Below are positions 1 to 8,621 of a stretch of 64,000 nucleotides of DNA, one piece after another. Numbering within the stretch: position 1 is the first letter of the stretch; each line of letters begins with the position of its first letter. Position numbers and translations under genes: made by a program. Source of the DNA: Paracoccus caeni (GTDB lineage Bacteria > Pseudomonadota > Alphaproteobacteria > Rhodobacterales > Rhodobacteraceae). The stretch is from positions 1 through 64,000 of the forward strand of contig NZ_JAEPRQ010000011.1 of assembly GCF_016629665.1 (NCBI RefSeq). The letters run 5' to 3'. The notes under the pieces are model-generated. The model saw only the letters and a program-made list of their open reading frames with translations. It was not told the DNA's origin and searched no databases.

Positions 1-186
1 AGGCGCCACTTCATCGACGCACCGTCCGGTCAGTCATTCCCAGATTGTCTTCCGAACCTCCGCACTCACCGCGCTTCCGTCCGCCCCGTCTGCGTTCCCG
101 CCTTCGGTGAAGCGGTATTTACGGAGACCGCCGGAGAGTCGCAACCCCCAAAAAGCAAAAATCTTCACTAAACTGCCGTATTTTTA
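1..186. other. Intergenic left edge, no gene seen
   Basis: No credible reading frame is visible in this stretch, which lies downstream of the leftward msrQ stop. The first 150 bases are GC-rich with short inverted repeats (for example CGGT...ACCG around 112-135). The last 40 bases are AT-rich (a TTTTTATTAA run near 181). It may be the flank or control region of a gene beyond the left edge. I cannot assign it further. Confidence 0.4.
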
Positions 187-834
187 TTAACTATCTGATT
201 TCAGTTGATTAATTCGAGATGGCCGTGCCGCAGTCCAGCGAACGGGCCGTTTGATGAGGACTCGAAGTCCTAGAAGAACCAGAATCGCCAGAAGCCATAA
301 ACCGGGTTCCAGCGGGAACGTCTTCAACGCCCAGATCCAGTGCAGCGCCACCAGTGGTGCAGCGATATAGACCAGCCTGTGCAGACGTCGCCACGCGACC
401 GCCCCCATCCTGCGGATCGACAGATTGTTCGAGGTCACCGCCAGAAGAATCAGCGGAACGAAGGCCAGCATGCCGAAGATCAGATAGGGCCGCTTGAGGA
501 TGTCGCTGCCCATCTGCCGCCACCAGAAGCCCATATCGATGCTGATCCATGCCAGCACATGCACGCCCGCATAGGTAAAGCACAGCAATCCAATCGCCCG
601 ACGAAATCGCATCAGGCTGATTCCCGTCAGCCGTAGCAACGGGGTCGCCGCCAGCCCGCCAATCAGGAAATAGAGCGCCGTCCGGCCCAGGCGGTGTTCG
701 ATCGAGGCCACCGGATCGACGCCGACACGCCCGGTCAGTGTATCAAAGATCAACAATGCCAACGGAATCAGTCCAAGTAGCCAGACCGACCAGACCGGCA
801 ATCGTCGCAGAGAATCGTTGATCCGGCGGATCAT
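187..834 (-). CDS. msrQ: MsrQ, heme-binding membrane subunit of the MsrPQ methionine sulfoxide reductase
   Basis: This is a 215-residue integral membrane protein of the ferric-reductase-like (YedZ) family. It hands electrons from the quinone pool or cytosolic flavin to periplasmic MsrP, which repairs oxidised methionine in envelope proteins. About six hydrophobic segments are visible. Likely heme ligands are the histidines in YAGVHVLAW and in the RRLHRLVY...LVALHWIW region, and the order and length match the family. The ATG overlaps the msrP stop by one base (TGATG), so the two are probably translationally coupled. The start is fixed by this overlap. Confidence 0.93.
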   Translation of the reverse strand: MIRRINDSLRRLPVWSVWLLGLIPLALLIFDTLTGRVGVDPVASIEHRLGRTALYFLIGGLAATPLLRLTGISLMRFRRAIGLLCFTYAGVHVLAWISIDMGFWWRQMGSDILKRPYLIFGMLAFVPLILLAVTSNNLSIRRMGAVAWRRLHRLVYIAAPLVALHWIWALKTFPLEPGLWLLAILVLLGLRVLIKRPVRWTAARPSRINQLKSDS

Positions 835-1730
835 CAGTAATTCTTCGCCAGATCCATCCCGGCATAAAGCGAGGCGACCTGATCCGCATAGCCGTTGAAC
901 ATCTGCGTCTCTTGCCGCCCGCCGAACAGTCCGGCACCGATCCGACGCTCTGACGCCTGCGACCAGCGGGGATGGCTGACCTGTGGATTCACATTCGCAT
1001 AGAAGCCGTATTCCGAGGGCTGCAATTGCTGCCAGCTATTCAGCGGCTGGTTTTCGGTCAGCGTTATCCGCACGATCGACTTGATCGATTTGAAGCCGTA
1101 TTTCCACGGCACCACCAACCGCAACGGCGCGCCGTTCTGGTTGGGCAGCGGATCGGAATACAGGCCCGTCGCCAGAATCGTCAGCGGATGCATCGCCTCA
1201 TCCAGCCGCAACCCCTCGACATAGGGCCAGTCGATGAAGGGATAGGCCTGCCCGCGCATCTCTTCCGGGCGCAGCAGGGTCTGGAAGCTTACGTATTTCG
1301 CAGCGGGCTGCACGCCGACCTTGTCCAGAACCGATGCCAGCGGCACGCCGATCCACGGGATCACCATCGACCATGCCTCGACACAGCGCAGGCGATAGAT
1401 CCGCTCCTCAAGCGCGTTATCCGGGGCAAGATCGGCGACACCATAGTTGCCCGGACGCTCGACCAGACCGGCGATCTCGACTGACCACGGATCGGTGGTC
1501 ATCGCGGCGGCATAATCGGCAGGATCGGTCTTGGCGGTGCCGAATTCGTAAAAGTTGTTGTAGTTGGTGATGTCCTCGAAGCTGTTCGGCTTCTCATCGG
1601 TGGACAGCGATGAGGCGCGTCCCGTCAGGCCCAAAGCCGGGGAGGCCGCCAAGGCCACGCCAGCCGCCATGAAGCTGCGGCGATTGAGCCAAGCCGATTT
1701 CGGCGTCACATCGGACCAGTTTAGTTTCAT
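834..1730 (-). CDS. msrP: MsrP, periplasmic molybdopterin methionine sulfoxide reductase, catalytic subunit
   Basis: This is a 298-residue YedY-type molybdoenzyme that reduces methionine sulfoxide in periplasmic proteins using electrons from MsrQ. A twin-arginine export signal is visible (NRRSFMAAG, residues 16-24). The molybdenum-ligating Cys lies in RLRCVEAW (Cys116), followed by the typical PWIGVPL stretch. I chose the ATG at 1730 because it sits 8 bases after a GGAG and puts the Tat motif near the N terminus. An upstream ATG at 1781 would add 17 arginine-rich residues unlike the family. It is the first gene of the leftward msrPQ unit. Confidence 0.93.
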   Translation of the reverse strand: MKLNWSDVTPKSAWLNRRSFMAAGVALAASPALGLTGRASSLSTDEKPNSFEDITNYNNFYEFGTAKTDPADYAAAMTTDPWSVEIAGLVERPGNYGVADLAPDNALEERIYRLRCVEAWSMVIPWIGVPLASVLDKVGVQPAAKYVSFQTLLRPEEMRGQAYPFIDWPYVEGLRLDEAMHPLTILATGLYSDPLPNQNGAPLRLVVPWKYGFKSIKSIVRITLTENQPLNSWQQLQPSEYGFYANVNPQVSHPRWSQASERRIGAGLFGGRQETQMFNGYADQVASLYAGMDLAKNY

Positions 1731-1892
1731 GCGGGGTCTCCGGCAGGTCGGGCGCAGGCCGCGTCCATTCTGTTCATTCATGCATGAAAATAGAAAAAAT
1801 GTGTCTCACTTTCGATTTACCGGGGATCGCCTGCGGTCAATCGAACGTGAGTCACCGCTGGCGGCCCCCTTTTAGATGACGACGAGGCGCCC

Positions 1893-1926
1893 GCCCGGAA
1901 TCAAGTCGCCGAAGGCGACGCCGGGC
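1893..1926 (+). repeat. REP-like element, copy A (first hairpin)
   Basis: It is a nested palindrome. Outer arms are GCCCGG (1893-1898) and CCGGGC (1921-1926), inner arms GTCGCC (1905-1910) and GGCGAC (1914-1919), around a GAA loop. The segment GCCCGGAATCAAG is shared with copies at 8527-8568 and 42444-42507. Its last bases start a second, much larger inverted repeat, as in the other copies. Confidence 0.75.
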
Positions 1927-2052
1927 AGTGCACAGCCGCCCCCCGGCTGGGCACTTTGTCACCGTCCCGCGCGACAGAGATGGCAGGGGATGCGGCACCA
2001 TAAAGCGCCAGATACGCCTGTTGCGGTGCCCAACCGCGGCTGTGCCCTGCCC
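1923..2052. repeat. 130-bp inverted-repeat element with 17-base arms beside REP copy A
   Basis: The arm at 1923-1939 is the reverse complement of the arm at 2036-2052 except for one base pair (16 of 17). A further pair GGGCAC (1950-1955)/GTGCCC (2026-2031) nests inside, and smaller pairs such as TTTGTC/GACAGA lie in the centre. No reading frame of note is present. It could be a MITE-like insertion into the second hairpin of a REP-like element or a structured transcript. The copy C element has the same position occupied by a short hairpin. Confidence 0.55.
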
Positions 2053-2096
2053 TATTCTTGGATCGGCAACCGTGCGGATCTACGTCCCGCCGAAAG

Positions 2097-4133
2097 TCAG
2101 CCTTCGGCGATCAGATCCAGAAAGGCGGTTCCGAACCGCTCCATCCGCGCCTGATCCAGTTGCCGGGACAGCGCGGCACTGTCTGACGGTCGCGTCTCGG
2201 CGATCCGGCGGATCTGTGCGGTCGAGCAGGACAGCGGCTTCCCGGTCCCATCAGCACCGCGCAGCAATTGATTCTGCGCTTCGACCAGACGATCGAACAG
2301 CGCGCCCTCGGGTCGGCCCGCCAAGGCGCGGCGATGCGGGTGCATGTCCGGTTGATCGCCCGCGATCACCGAAAGAAACGCGCGGCCATAGCTTTCCAAC
2401 TTCTTCGCGCCAACGCCACTGACCTGCGCCATCTGGTCCAGATCCTGCGGTCGCTTTTCCGCCATTTCGATCAGGGTGCGGTCGGGGAAGATGACATAGG
2501 CAGGCACCCGGGCGGCTTCGGCCAGCGCGCGACGCTTGGCCTTCAGCGCGGAAAGTAGCGGCTCATCCTCTTCGGCGACCTGTGTGCGGACCACATTGGC
2601 GCCCTTGGCGCGTAAGGTTGTGTCGTGGCGCAAGGTCACCTCGATCTCGCCGCGCAGGATCGGATGCGCCGCGTCGGTCAGGTGCAGCGCACCATGGCGA
2701 TCAGGGTCGGGGCGGCACAGGTCCAGCCCCATCATCTGCCGGAAAACGGCCTGCCACTGACCTTTGCTGAAGTCGCGCCCAACGCCGAAGGTCGGCAGAT
2801 GGTCGTGCCCGCGTTCGCGCACCTTTTCAGTCGTGGTGCCGGTGAGGATGTCGATCAGGTGGCCCGCGCCGAACCATTCGCCGGTGCGCAGCATCGCCGA
2901 CAAGGCCTTCCTGACCGCCTGCGTGCCATCGAACAGCTTCGGCGGATGCAGGCAAATGTCGCAATTGCCGCAATCATCGGCCAATTCGTCGCCGAAATAG
3001 GCCAGCAGGCGTTTACGCCGACAGCCGGTCGCCTCGGCCAGACCCAGGAGAGCGTTCAGCCGCGCATGATCCGCCGATTTGCGGGTGCCTTCGGCCAGAC
3101 CTTCATCAATCTGCGTGCGGCGCAGGCGAATGTCGTCGGGACCGTAGAGCGTCAGCGTCTCGGCCGGATCGCCATCGCGACCGGCGCGACCGATTTCCTG
3201 ATAATAGGCCTCGATCGATTTGGGCAGATCGGCATGCAGCACCCAACGAATGTCAGGCTTGTCGATGCCCATGCCAAAGGCAATCGTCGCCACCACGATC
3301 AGCCCGTCCTCACGCTGGAACCGGGCTTCGACTTGCCGGCGCAGGTCGGCCTCCATGCCGCCGTGATAGGCGACGGCGCTGTGGCCCTCGGCGTTCAGGG
3401 CATCGGCAAGGGTTTCCGTGCGGGCGCGGCTGGCGCAATAGACGATCCCCGACTGACCGCGCCGCGCGGCGGAGAAGGTCAGCAATTGCTTGCGCGGGCT
3501 GTCCTTGGGCTGGAAAGCAAGTCGGATATTCGGGCGGTCGAAGCCGCGCAGGAAGGTGACGGGTTCGGCGCCATCGAACAGGCGGGTGACGATCTCGGCC
3601 CGGGTTTCGGCATCTGCGGTCGCGGTAAAGGCGGCAAGCGGGACGTTCAGCGCCCGCTTCAGCTCACCAATCCGCAGATAATCCGGGCGGAAATCATGGC
3701 CCCATTGGCTGACGCAATGCGCCTCGTCCACGGCGATGGCGGTGACGCCCGCCCGGCGGAGAAGGTTGATGGTGCCGCCGCCTGCCAGACGCTCGGGCGC
3801 CATATAGAGCATCTTCAGCTCGCGCTGCGAAAGCGCCTGAAAGACCGCGTCGGTTTCATCCTGGGTATTGCCGCTGGTCAGGGCGCCTGCGGCCACACCT
3901 GCCTCGCGCAGCGCCCGGACCTGATCGCGCATCAGGGCGATCAGCGGCGAGATCACCACCGTCACACCCTCACGCATCAGTGCCGGAAGCTGAAAACACA
4001 GAGATTTGCCACCGCCGGTCGGCATGATCGCCAGCACGTCGCGGCCATCTGCCACGGCATCGACGATCTCACGCTGACCGGGGCGGAATCCGTCGAAGCC
4101 CCAGACCTGTCGCAGCAGATCAGTTGGCATCAC
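2097..4133 (-). CDS. recQ: RecQ ATP-dependent DNA helicase
   Basis: This is a 678-residue superfamily 2 3'-5' helicase acting in recombination and fork repair. Walker A is MPTGGGKSLCFQ (about 37-48), the DEAH box is VDEAHCVSQW (134-137 for DEAH) and motif VI is GRAGRDGDP. The RQC zinc-binding cysteines are visible in CGNCDICLHPP and an HRDC-like domain lies near 510-590 (RVPAYVIFPDRTL). A second repeat-like C-terminal tail follows (ALFDRLVEAQNQLL), making the protein somewhat longer than the 600-residue E. coli enzyme. It is the first gene after the yggT stop on the same strand, and the two abut. Confidence 0.95.
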   Translation of the reverse strand: MMPTDLLRQVWGFDGFRPGQREIVDAVADGRDVLAIMPTGGGKSLCFQLPALMREGVTVVISPLIALMRDQVRALREAGVAAGALTSGNTQDETDAVFQALSQRELKMLYMAPERLAGGGTINLLRRAGVTAIAVDEAHCVSQWGHDFRPDYLRIGELKRALNVPLAAFTATADAETRAEIVTRLFDGAEPVTFLRGFDRPNIRLAFQPKDSPRKQLLTFSAARRGQSGIVYCASRARTETLADALNAEGHSAVAYHGGMEADLRRQVEARFQREDGLIVVATIAFGMGIDKPDIRWVLHADLPKSIEAYYQEIGRAGRDGDPAETLTLYGPDDIRLRRTQIDEGLAEGTRKSADHARLNALLGLAEATGCRRKRLLAYFGDELADDCGNCDICLHPPKLFDGTQAVRKALSAMLRTGEWFGAGHLIDILTGTTTEKVRERGHDHLPTFGVGRDFSKGQWQAVFRQMMGLDLCRPDPDRHGALHLTDAAHPILRGEIEVTLRHDTTLRAKGANVVRTQVAEEDEPLLSALKAKRRALAEAARVPAYVIFPDRTLIEMAEKRPQDLDQMAQVSGVGAKKLESYGRAFLSVIAGDQPDMHPHRRALAGRPEGALFDRLVEAQNQLLRGADGTGKPLSCSTAQIRRIAETRPSDSAALSRQLDQARMERFGTAFLDLIAEG

Positions 4134-4423
4134 TACCCGTAGAAGAAGCCCGCGTTATTGGCCAAAGCGCGTTGCAGGATGATGATCAGGATGAACAGCA
4201 CCAGCGGCGCCAGATCCAGACCGCCGGTATTGGGCAGGATATTGCGGATCGGGCGATAGATCGGCTCCAGCAGGCGGTTCAGGCCGTCCCATAGCTGCGC
4301 AATCAGCGGCTGGCGCAGGTTCAGCACCTGAAAGTTGATCAGCCACGACATGATGATGTGGACGATCATCAAGAACCACAACACTTGCAGGATCAGTTGC
4401 AAGGCTTCGTAGAGCGTTCCCAT
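4133..4423 (-). CDS. YggT family membrane protein
   Basis: This is a 96-residue protein with two hydrophobic segments (about 8-28 and 72-92) separated by the family signature RLLEPIYRPIRNILP. YggT proteins are small membrane proteins of uncertain role linked to osmotic tolerance and cell-envelope organisation. The start is taken at 4423, preceded by AAGAGGGG in the leftward direction. A longer frame to 4531 adds an Arg/His-rich stretch not seen in the family. It lies directly upstream of recQ and shares its boundary base. Confidence 0.9.
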   Translation of the reverse strand: MGTLYEALQLILQVLWFLMIVHIIMSWLINFQVLNLRQPLIAQLWDGLNRLLEPIYRPIRNILPNTGGLDLAPLVLFILIIILQRALANNAGFFYG

Positions 4424-4559
4424 ATTCCCCTCTTGGCCGGATACCTGCCCTGTATGCAGGCGCGCATGGCTGCGCGCAAGCCGCTTGCCGTGGCGTCCGG
4501 GTTGACGATGCCGTGGGCGCGGGCCACCCAAGGGGAAAGGCCGTTAAAAGGGGGCGCCG

Positions 4560-5102
4560 ATGTATCCGTTGATCCGCTTCGTCAAGGAAATGGTGAAGTT
4601 CCGCAATGCGCCGCCCTTGGGTCTGGATGAGTTTCACATCTCGACCCATATCTGCTGGCCGTGGGATCTGGACCCGTGGATCGAGCTGAACAATGGCCGG
4701 ACGCTGACGCTGTATGACCTTGGCCGCATTCCGATGGCGCAAAGGTCGGGCCTGATCCATATTCTGCGCGAGAAGAAATGGGGCATCACGGTTGCCGGGA
4801 ACACCACCCGTTATCGCCGCCGAATCAAAATGTTCGACCGCTTCACCATGTATTCGCGCGTCGTCGGCTGGGATCACCGCTTCTTCTATATGGAGCAATC
4901 GATGTGGAAGGGTGACGAGTGCTGCAACCATATGCTGCTGCGCTCGGCCATCACGTCGGCCAAGGGGATCGTGCCGCCCGCCGAGGTGATGGCGGCAATC
5001 GGGCAGTCGCCCGACAGCCCCGAGATGGCGGAGTGGATCAGAGCCTGGATCGCATCGGATGCAGAGCGCCCCTGGCCGCCGGAGATCGCTGCGAAGGCGT
5101 GA
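4560..5102 (+). CDS. Hot-dog acyl-CoA thioesterase-like protein (4HBT_2/Them6 type)
   Basis: The 180-residue product matches the single hot-dog-fold thioesterase family (FadM/Them6-like). The LDPWIELNNGRTLTLYDLGR segment (about 40-59) corresponds to the family's D-x-x-x-H-x-N-N-x-x-Y helix region, but the usual His is replaced here by Glu. This is followed by beta strands ending GWDHRFFYMEQ. The physiological substrate cannot be read. A GC-rich gap separates it from the divergent yggT. The 160-bp MITE-like element begins within a few bases of its stop codon. Confidence 0.75.
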   Translation: MYPLIRFVKEMVKFRNAPPLGLDEFHISTHICWPWDLDPWIELNNGRTLTLYDLGRIPMAQRSGLIHILREKKWGITVAGNTTRYRRRIKMFDRFTMYSRVVGWDHRFFYMEQSMWKGDECCNHMLLRSAITSAKGIVPPAEVMAAIGQSPDSPEMAEWIRAWIASDAERPWPPEIAAKA

Positions 5103-5104
5103 GG

Positions 5105-5263
5105 TGCAACGGTGTGCGGGCGTTGCATCCGGTATTTTTGCAACGAAGAAGCGGCTGGTGTGAAAATCCAGCAAATGCTGGGGATTTTGCTGCACAGGGC
5201 GTACACTGCGCATGCACGGGATGTGCACAGCCCGTACACAGCTTGCGAACGGTAGTGTTGCGT
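5105..5263 (+). mobile_element. MITE-like ~160-bp repeat, copy R1
   Basis: It begins with (T)GCAAC at 5105-5110 and ends GTTGCGT at 5257-5263, degenerate inverted ends. Inside are the hairpin GTTGCA..TTGCAAC (about 5122-5144), the small palindrome CAGCAAATGCTG (5169-5180) and a run of related GTGCACAG/GTACACAG words (about 5190-5243). The same order recurs at 16661-16823, 48553-48713 and 55753-55924. It lies immediately after the stop codon of the thioesterase gene and has no coding capacity of its own. Confidence 0.8.
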
Positions 5264-5392
5264 CAGGGGTGATCAGGGCCGGGCGCGCAAAGGGCCGGTT
5301 TCCGTCGGGCCAGCGTATTATAAGCGAGAGTTTGCTTGCCAGAAGGGCATGGCTTCTGCCTTATGTGCGCAAACGGACGAGGGGATACAGCC

Positions 5393-6766
5393 ATGAACCG
5401 AAAGCGTATCTGGGGCTGGTGGTTTTTTGACTGGGCAAGTCAACCATATCATACGCTTCTGCTGACTTTCGTGTTCTCGGTCTATTTCGCCGAGGTGGCG
5501 AAGCGGCATTTCCTGCAGATCGGGGACAGTGTCACGCTGGCCGGGGCGCAGGCGCAGGCGCTATGGGGCTATGGGCTGTCGATCAGCGGGATCATCATCG
5601 CCGTCCTGTCCCCGATCCTTGGGGCCATCGCCGATACGTCCGGGCGGCGGATGCCGTGGATCTGGCTGTTTTCGGTCTTCTATATCATCGGCGCGACGGG
5701 GTTGTGGTTTCTGACGCCGAACCAGCCGCCTTTGATCATGGCGGTCGCCCTGTTCGGGATCGGCCTGATCGGGACCGAGTTCGCGACCACCTTTACCAAT
5801 GCGCTGCTGCCGGGCCTTGCGCCGCGGGAAGAGATCGGTCGCGTTTCGGGATCGGGCTTTGCCTTTGGCTATCTGGGGGGGGTTGTCGCATTGGCGATCA
5901 TGCTGGCGCTGTTTCAGGAAACGCCTTCGGGCAAAACGCTGATCGGGATCGAGCCGCTGTTCGGGCTGGACCCCGAGCAGCGCGAGGGCACCCGTTTCGT
6001 CGGGCCGTTCGTGGCGATCTGGTATGCGTTCTTCATGATCCCGTTCTTTCTATGGGTGAAAGAGCCGCGCGGGCCGCGCAGGCCGGTGCAGCTTGGGCTG
6101 GCGATGCGCGATCTTTGGGCGCTGATCCGCAGCCTGCGCCACCGCCGCAGTCTGACAAGCTGGCTGATTTCCTCGATGCTGTCGCGGGACGCGCTGAACG
6201 CGCTTTACGGCTTTGGCGGCGTCTATGCCGGGACGGTGCTGGGCTGGCCGGTGTTTCTGGCCGGGGTCTTTGGGGTGATCAGCGCGATTTCGGCAGCGAT
6301 CATTTCGTGGCTTGGCGGGCGGGCCGACCGCTTCTGGGGGCCGAAGCCGGTGATTGTCGCGGCGACCTTGGTGCTGATCGGCGTGTGCAGCATCATCGTG
6401 GGCATGAGCCGCGACGCCTTTTTCGGAATCCCCTTTTCGCAAGAGCCGCTGCTTGGCGCGCTGACGCTGCCGGATCTGATCTTCTTTGCCTGTGGTGCGC
6501 TGATCGGCGGCGCGGGTGGTGCGCTGCAATCCGCCAGCCGCACCATGATGGTCCTGCACACGACCGAGGAACGCGCGACGGAAGGCTTTGGCCTTTATGC
6601 GCTATCCGGCAAGGCGACCGCGTTTCTGGCGCCGCTGATGATCGCGCTGGTCACCGACATGACCGGAAATCAGCGCATCGGCATCTCTCCCCTGATCTTG
6701 ATATTCCTTGGCGGGTTGTTTCTGCTAGTCTGGGTCAAACCAGAAGAAGAAGAGGCAAAGCAGTGA
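5393..6766 (+). CDS. UMF1-family (Atg22-like) MFS transporter
   Basis: This is a 457-residue major facilitator protein with about 12 hydrophobic segments. The N terminus (WGWWFFDWASQPYHTLLLTF) is the hallmark of the UMF1/Atg22-like group, in which substrates are poorly defined. An R-G-R type loop appears in SGRRMPWIW after helix 3. The start at 5393 follows GAGGGG by a suitable distance; an in-frame start 19 codons upstream has no such site. Its stop overlaps the GTG start of mepA, so the two are likely co-translated. Confidence 0.88.
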   Translation: MNRKRIWGWWFFDWASQPYHTLLLTFVFSVYFAEVAKRHFLQIGDSVTLAGAQAQALWGYGLSISGIIIAVLSPILGAIADTSGRRMPWIWLFSVFYIIGATGLWFLTPNQPPLIMAVALFGIGLIGTEFATTFTNALLPGLAPREEIGRVSGSGFAFGYLGGVVALAIMLALFQETPSGKTLIGIEPLFGLDPEQREGTRFVGPFVAIWYAFFMIPFFLWVKEPRGPRRPVQLGLAMRDLWALIRSLRHRRSLTSWLISSMLSRDALNALYGFGGVYAGTVLGWPVFLAGVFGVISAISAAIISWLGGRADRFWGPKPVIVAATLVLIGVCSIIVGMSRDAFFGIPFSQEPLLGALTLPDLIFFACGALIGGAGGALQSASRTMMVLHTTEERATEGFGLYALSGKATAFLAPLMIALVTDMTGNQRIGISPLILIFLGGLFLLVWVKPEEEEAKQ

Positions 6767-7626
6767 TCCGTAAAATCATGACAGCCGCCGCGCTGGTTCT
6801 TGGCATGGCCATGCCTGCCATAGCCGACCCGCTGGCGAAGGATGTCTTCGGCTCGTTCCGGGGGGCATCGCAGGGGCCGCCGGTCTCGATCGGCTTTTAT
6901 TCCAAAGGCTGCGGGCAGGGCTTCGTGCAATTGCCCGAAAGCGGGCCAAGCTGGCAGGCGATGCGCCTGTCGCGGAACCGGAACTGGGGACACCCCGAAC
7001 TGGTGAATTTCCTGATCGGGCTGTCGCAGGCCGCGCAGCAGGCCGGTTGGCAGGGGCTTTATATCGGCGATATGAGCCAGCCGCGTGGCGGGCCGATGAC
7101 CTCGGGCCATGCCAGCCACCAGATCGGGCTGGATGCCGATATCTGGATGCTGCCGCCTTCCTCGCTAAACCTGTCGCCGAACCAGCGCGAGAATCTGTCC
7201 TCGGTGTCGATCACCGACGGGCGGGGTGTCGGCCTGTCGAACCAATGGACGCCGGGCCATATGTCGATCATGCGCGCCGCCGCCCGCGATCCACGGGTCG
7301 AGCGGATTCTGGTCGATCCCGTCGCCAAGGTCGCCATGTGTCAGGCCGAGCGGGGCGACCGCTCATGGCTGCGCAAGGTGCGTCCGATCAACGCCCATAA
7401 CTACCATTTCCACGTCCGTCTGGCCTGTCCGCGCGGCTCGATCTGCGACCGTCAGGACCCGCCGCCTGCGGGTGACGGTTGCGAGGAAGCCGCCGACTGG
7501 ATCCGCAACCGGATCGATCCCAGCCGGGTGACCCCGGTGCCGCCCGATCCGAACTATCGCCATCCGCGCACCTTCCGACTGAGCGAGTTGCCCAATCAAT
7601 GCTCGACCGTCGCCGGCGCGCCCTGA
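6763..7626 (+). CDS. mepA: MepA, penicillin-insensitive murein endopeptidase
   Basis: This 287-residue periplasmic LAS-type metallopeptidase cleaves D-Ala-meso-DAP cross-links. A signal peptide is clear (MTAAALVLGMAMPAIAD region). Zinc ligands are in SGHASHQIGLDADIW and in NAHNYHFHVRLAC, the two family signature motifs. Cys residues that form disulfides in MepA (SKGCGQGF, ACPRGSICD, DGCEEA) are present. The chosen GTG at 6763 overlaps the upstream TGA, has AAGAGG before it and gives a charged n-region (VIRKIM). The ATG at 6778 is the alternative. Confidence 0.93.
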   Translation: MIRKIMTAAALVLGMAMPAIADPLAKDVFGSFRGASQGPPVSIGFYSKGCGQGFVQLPESGPSWQAMRLSRNRNWGHPELVNFLIGLSQAAQQAGWQGLYIGDMSQPRGGPMTSGHASHQIGLDADIWMLPPSSLNLSPNQRENLSSVSITDGRGVGLSNQWTPGHMSIMRAAARDPRVERILVDPVAKVAMCQAERGDRSWLRKVRPINAHNYHFHVRLACPRGSICDRQDPPPAGDGCEEAADWIRNRIDPSRVTPVPPDPNYRHPRTFRLSELPNQCSTVAGAP

Positions 7627-8498
7627 CCGCCTGGCTTGCTGCGGCAATCCTGATGACGGCCGGCGCCCCTGCGTCGGCCGCTTCGCTGGAATATGTGGGC
7701 ACCTATATCTGGTCCTCGTCGCAGGACAGTTTTGGCGGGTTTTCGGGGATCGAGATCAGCGCCGACGGCAGCGGCTTCCACGCCTTGTCGGACCGGTCGC
7801 ATCTTTACTGGGGCAGTATCGACCGCGATTCGCAGGGAATTCTGCGTGGTATGAACATTGCCGGTTATGCACGGTTGAAGGACAGCAAGGGGCTGTTTCT
7901 GGAGCCCGGCTATCTGGGTGACAGCGAGGGGCTGGCGGTGGCCGATGACGGCACCATCTGGGTCAGCTTCGAGGGGTTCGACCGGATTGCCAGCTATGCC
8001 TCGCCAGATTCGAATGCGGGGCTGCACCCGCGACCGCCGAAGCTGCCCGGCATGGGCGTAAATTCCGGCATCGAGGCTTTGGCGATCCGCGATGACGGCA
8101 CCATCTTCGGTGTCCCCGAGCGGTCGGGTCTGGAGACGCGGCCCTTTCCGGTGCTGACCTATCGCGATGGAAGCTGGGGCCGCGCCGGTGAGATCAGGCG
8201 CGATCCGCGTTGGTTGCCGGTCGGCGCGGATTTTGGGCCGGATGGGTGGTTTTACCTGCTAGAGCGGGATTTTCGCGGGATTCTGGGCTTCGCCTCACGG
8301 GTCAGGCGGATGCAGATGACCGATGACGGGCCACAGGACGAGGAAATCCTGCTGGAGACGCAGTATCTGCAATATGACAATCTTGAGGGGATCTCGGTCT
8401 GGGATGACGGGGTTGGCATCCGGCTGACGATGATCTCGGACGACAACTTCCTGTTCGTGCAGCGAACGGAAGTGGTGGAGTATCGGTTGCGGGATTGA
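7599..8498 (+). CDS. Secreted esterase-like (phytase-like domain) protein
   Basis: This is a 299-residue exported protein. It has an Arg-rich n-region and a hydrophobic stretch ending APASAAS (signal peptide), followed by a beta-propeller-like sequence of the 'esterase-like activity of phytase' family (EGLAVADDGTIWVSFEG, GIEALAIRDDGTIFGVPE, ADFGPDGWFYLLERDF). These repeats are typical of six-bladed propellers. Catalytic function is not established for most members. The ATG lies inside the mepA 3' end (28-base overlap), suggesting a three-gene unit with the UMF1 transporter and mepA. Confidence 0.82.
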   Translation: MLDRRRRALTAWLAAAILMTAGAPASAASLEYVGTYIWSSSQDSFGGFSGIEISADGSGFHALSDRSHLYWGSIDRDSQGILRGMNIAGYARLKDSKGLFLEPGYLGDSEGLAVADDGTIWVSFEGFDRIASYASPDSNAGLHPRPPKLPGMGVNSGIEALAIRDDGTIFGVPERSGLETRPFPVLTYRDGSWGRAGEIRRDPRWLPVGADFGPDGWFYLLERDFRGILGFASRVRRMQMTDDGPQDEEILLETQYLQYDNLEGISVWDDGVGIRLTMISDDNFLFVQRTEVVEYRLRD

Positions 8499-8526
8499 GC
8501 GGGCTTCGGGTGTCTTTCAGAGCAGA

Positions 8527-8568
8527 GGGCATTGCCCGGCGTCGCCTGAAGGCGACTTGATTCCGGGC
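8527..8568 (-). repeat. REP-like element, copy B
   Basis: This is the same element as copy A in the opposite orientation. Outer arms are at 8534-8539 and 8563-8568, and inner arms GTCGCC (8541-8546)/GGCGAC (8551-8556) enclose TGAA. It adjoins GGGCATTGCCC (8527-8537), a collapsed form of the second hairpin seen at 42476-42507. The flanking CAGAGCAGAGGGCAT matches, on the other strand, the tail of copy C. It follows the phytase-like gene. Confidence 0.75.
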
Positions 8569-8621
8569 GGGTGCTTTTCTTCATCGTTGCAGGAGGCAGG
8601 CTGTCGGAATCGCATTCATTG

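Larger units (their letters stand above)
1782..2096. other. Intergenic region between recQ and msrP holding a REP-like element and a long inverted repeat
   Basis: There is no gene in these 315 bases. They must hold the msrPQ promoter, which I cannot place confidently. The prominent content is the REP-like hairpin at 1893-1926, immediately joined to a long inverted repeat (arms 1923-1939 and 2036-2052). Both have separate entries. Confidence 0.6.

Noticed and set aside
2625..4142. 505-codon open frame on the + strand antisense to recQ
   Set aside because: It mirrors recQ codon structure, lacks domain motifs and has the Arg/His/Gln-rich composition typical of antisense frames in GC-rich genes.
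5190..5243. Short CRISPR-like or DnaA-box array in the GTGCAC/GTACAC words
   Set aside because: The units are 11-15 bases and degenerate, recur only inside the ~160-bp repeat, and do not match DnaA boxes or CRISPR repeat-spacer architecture.
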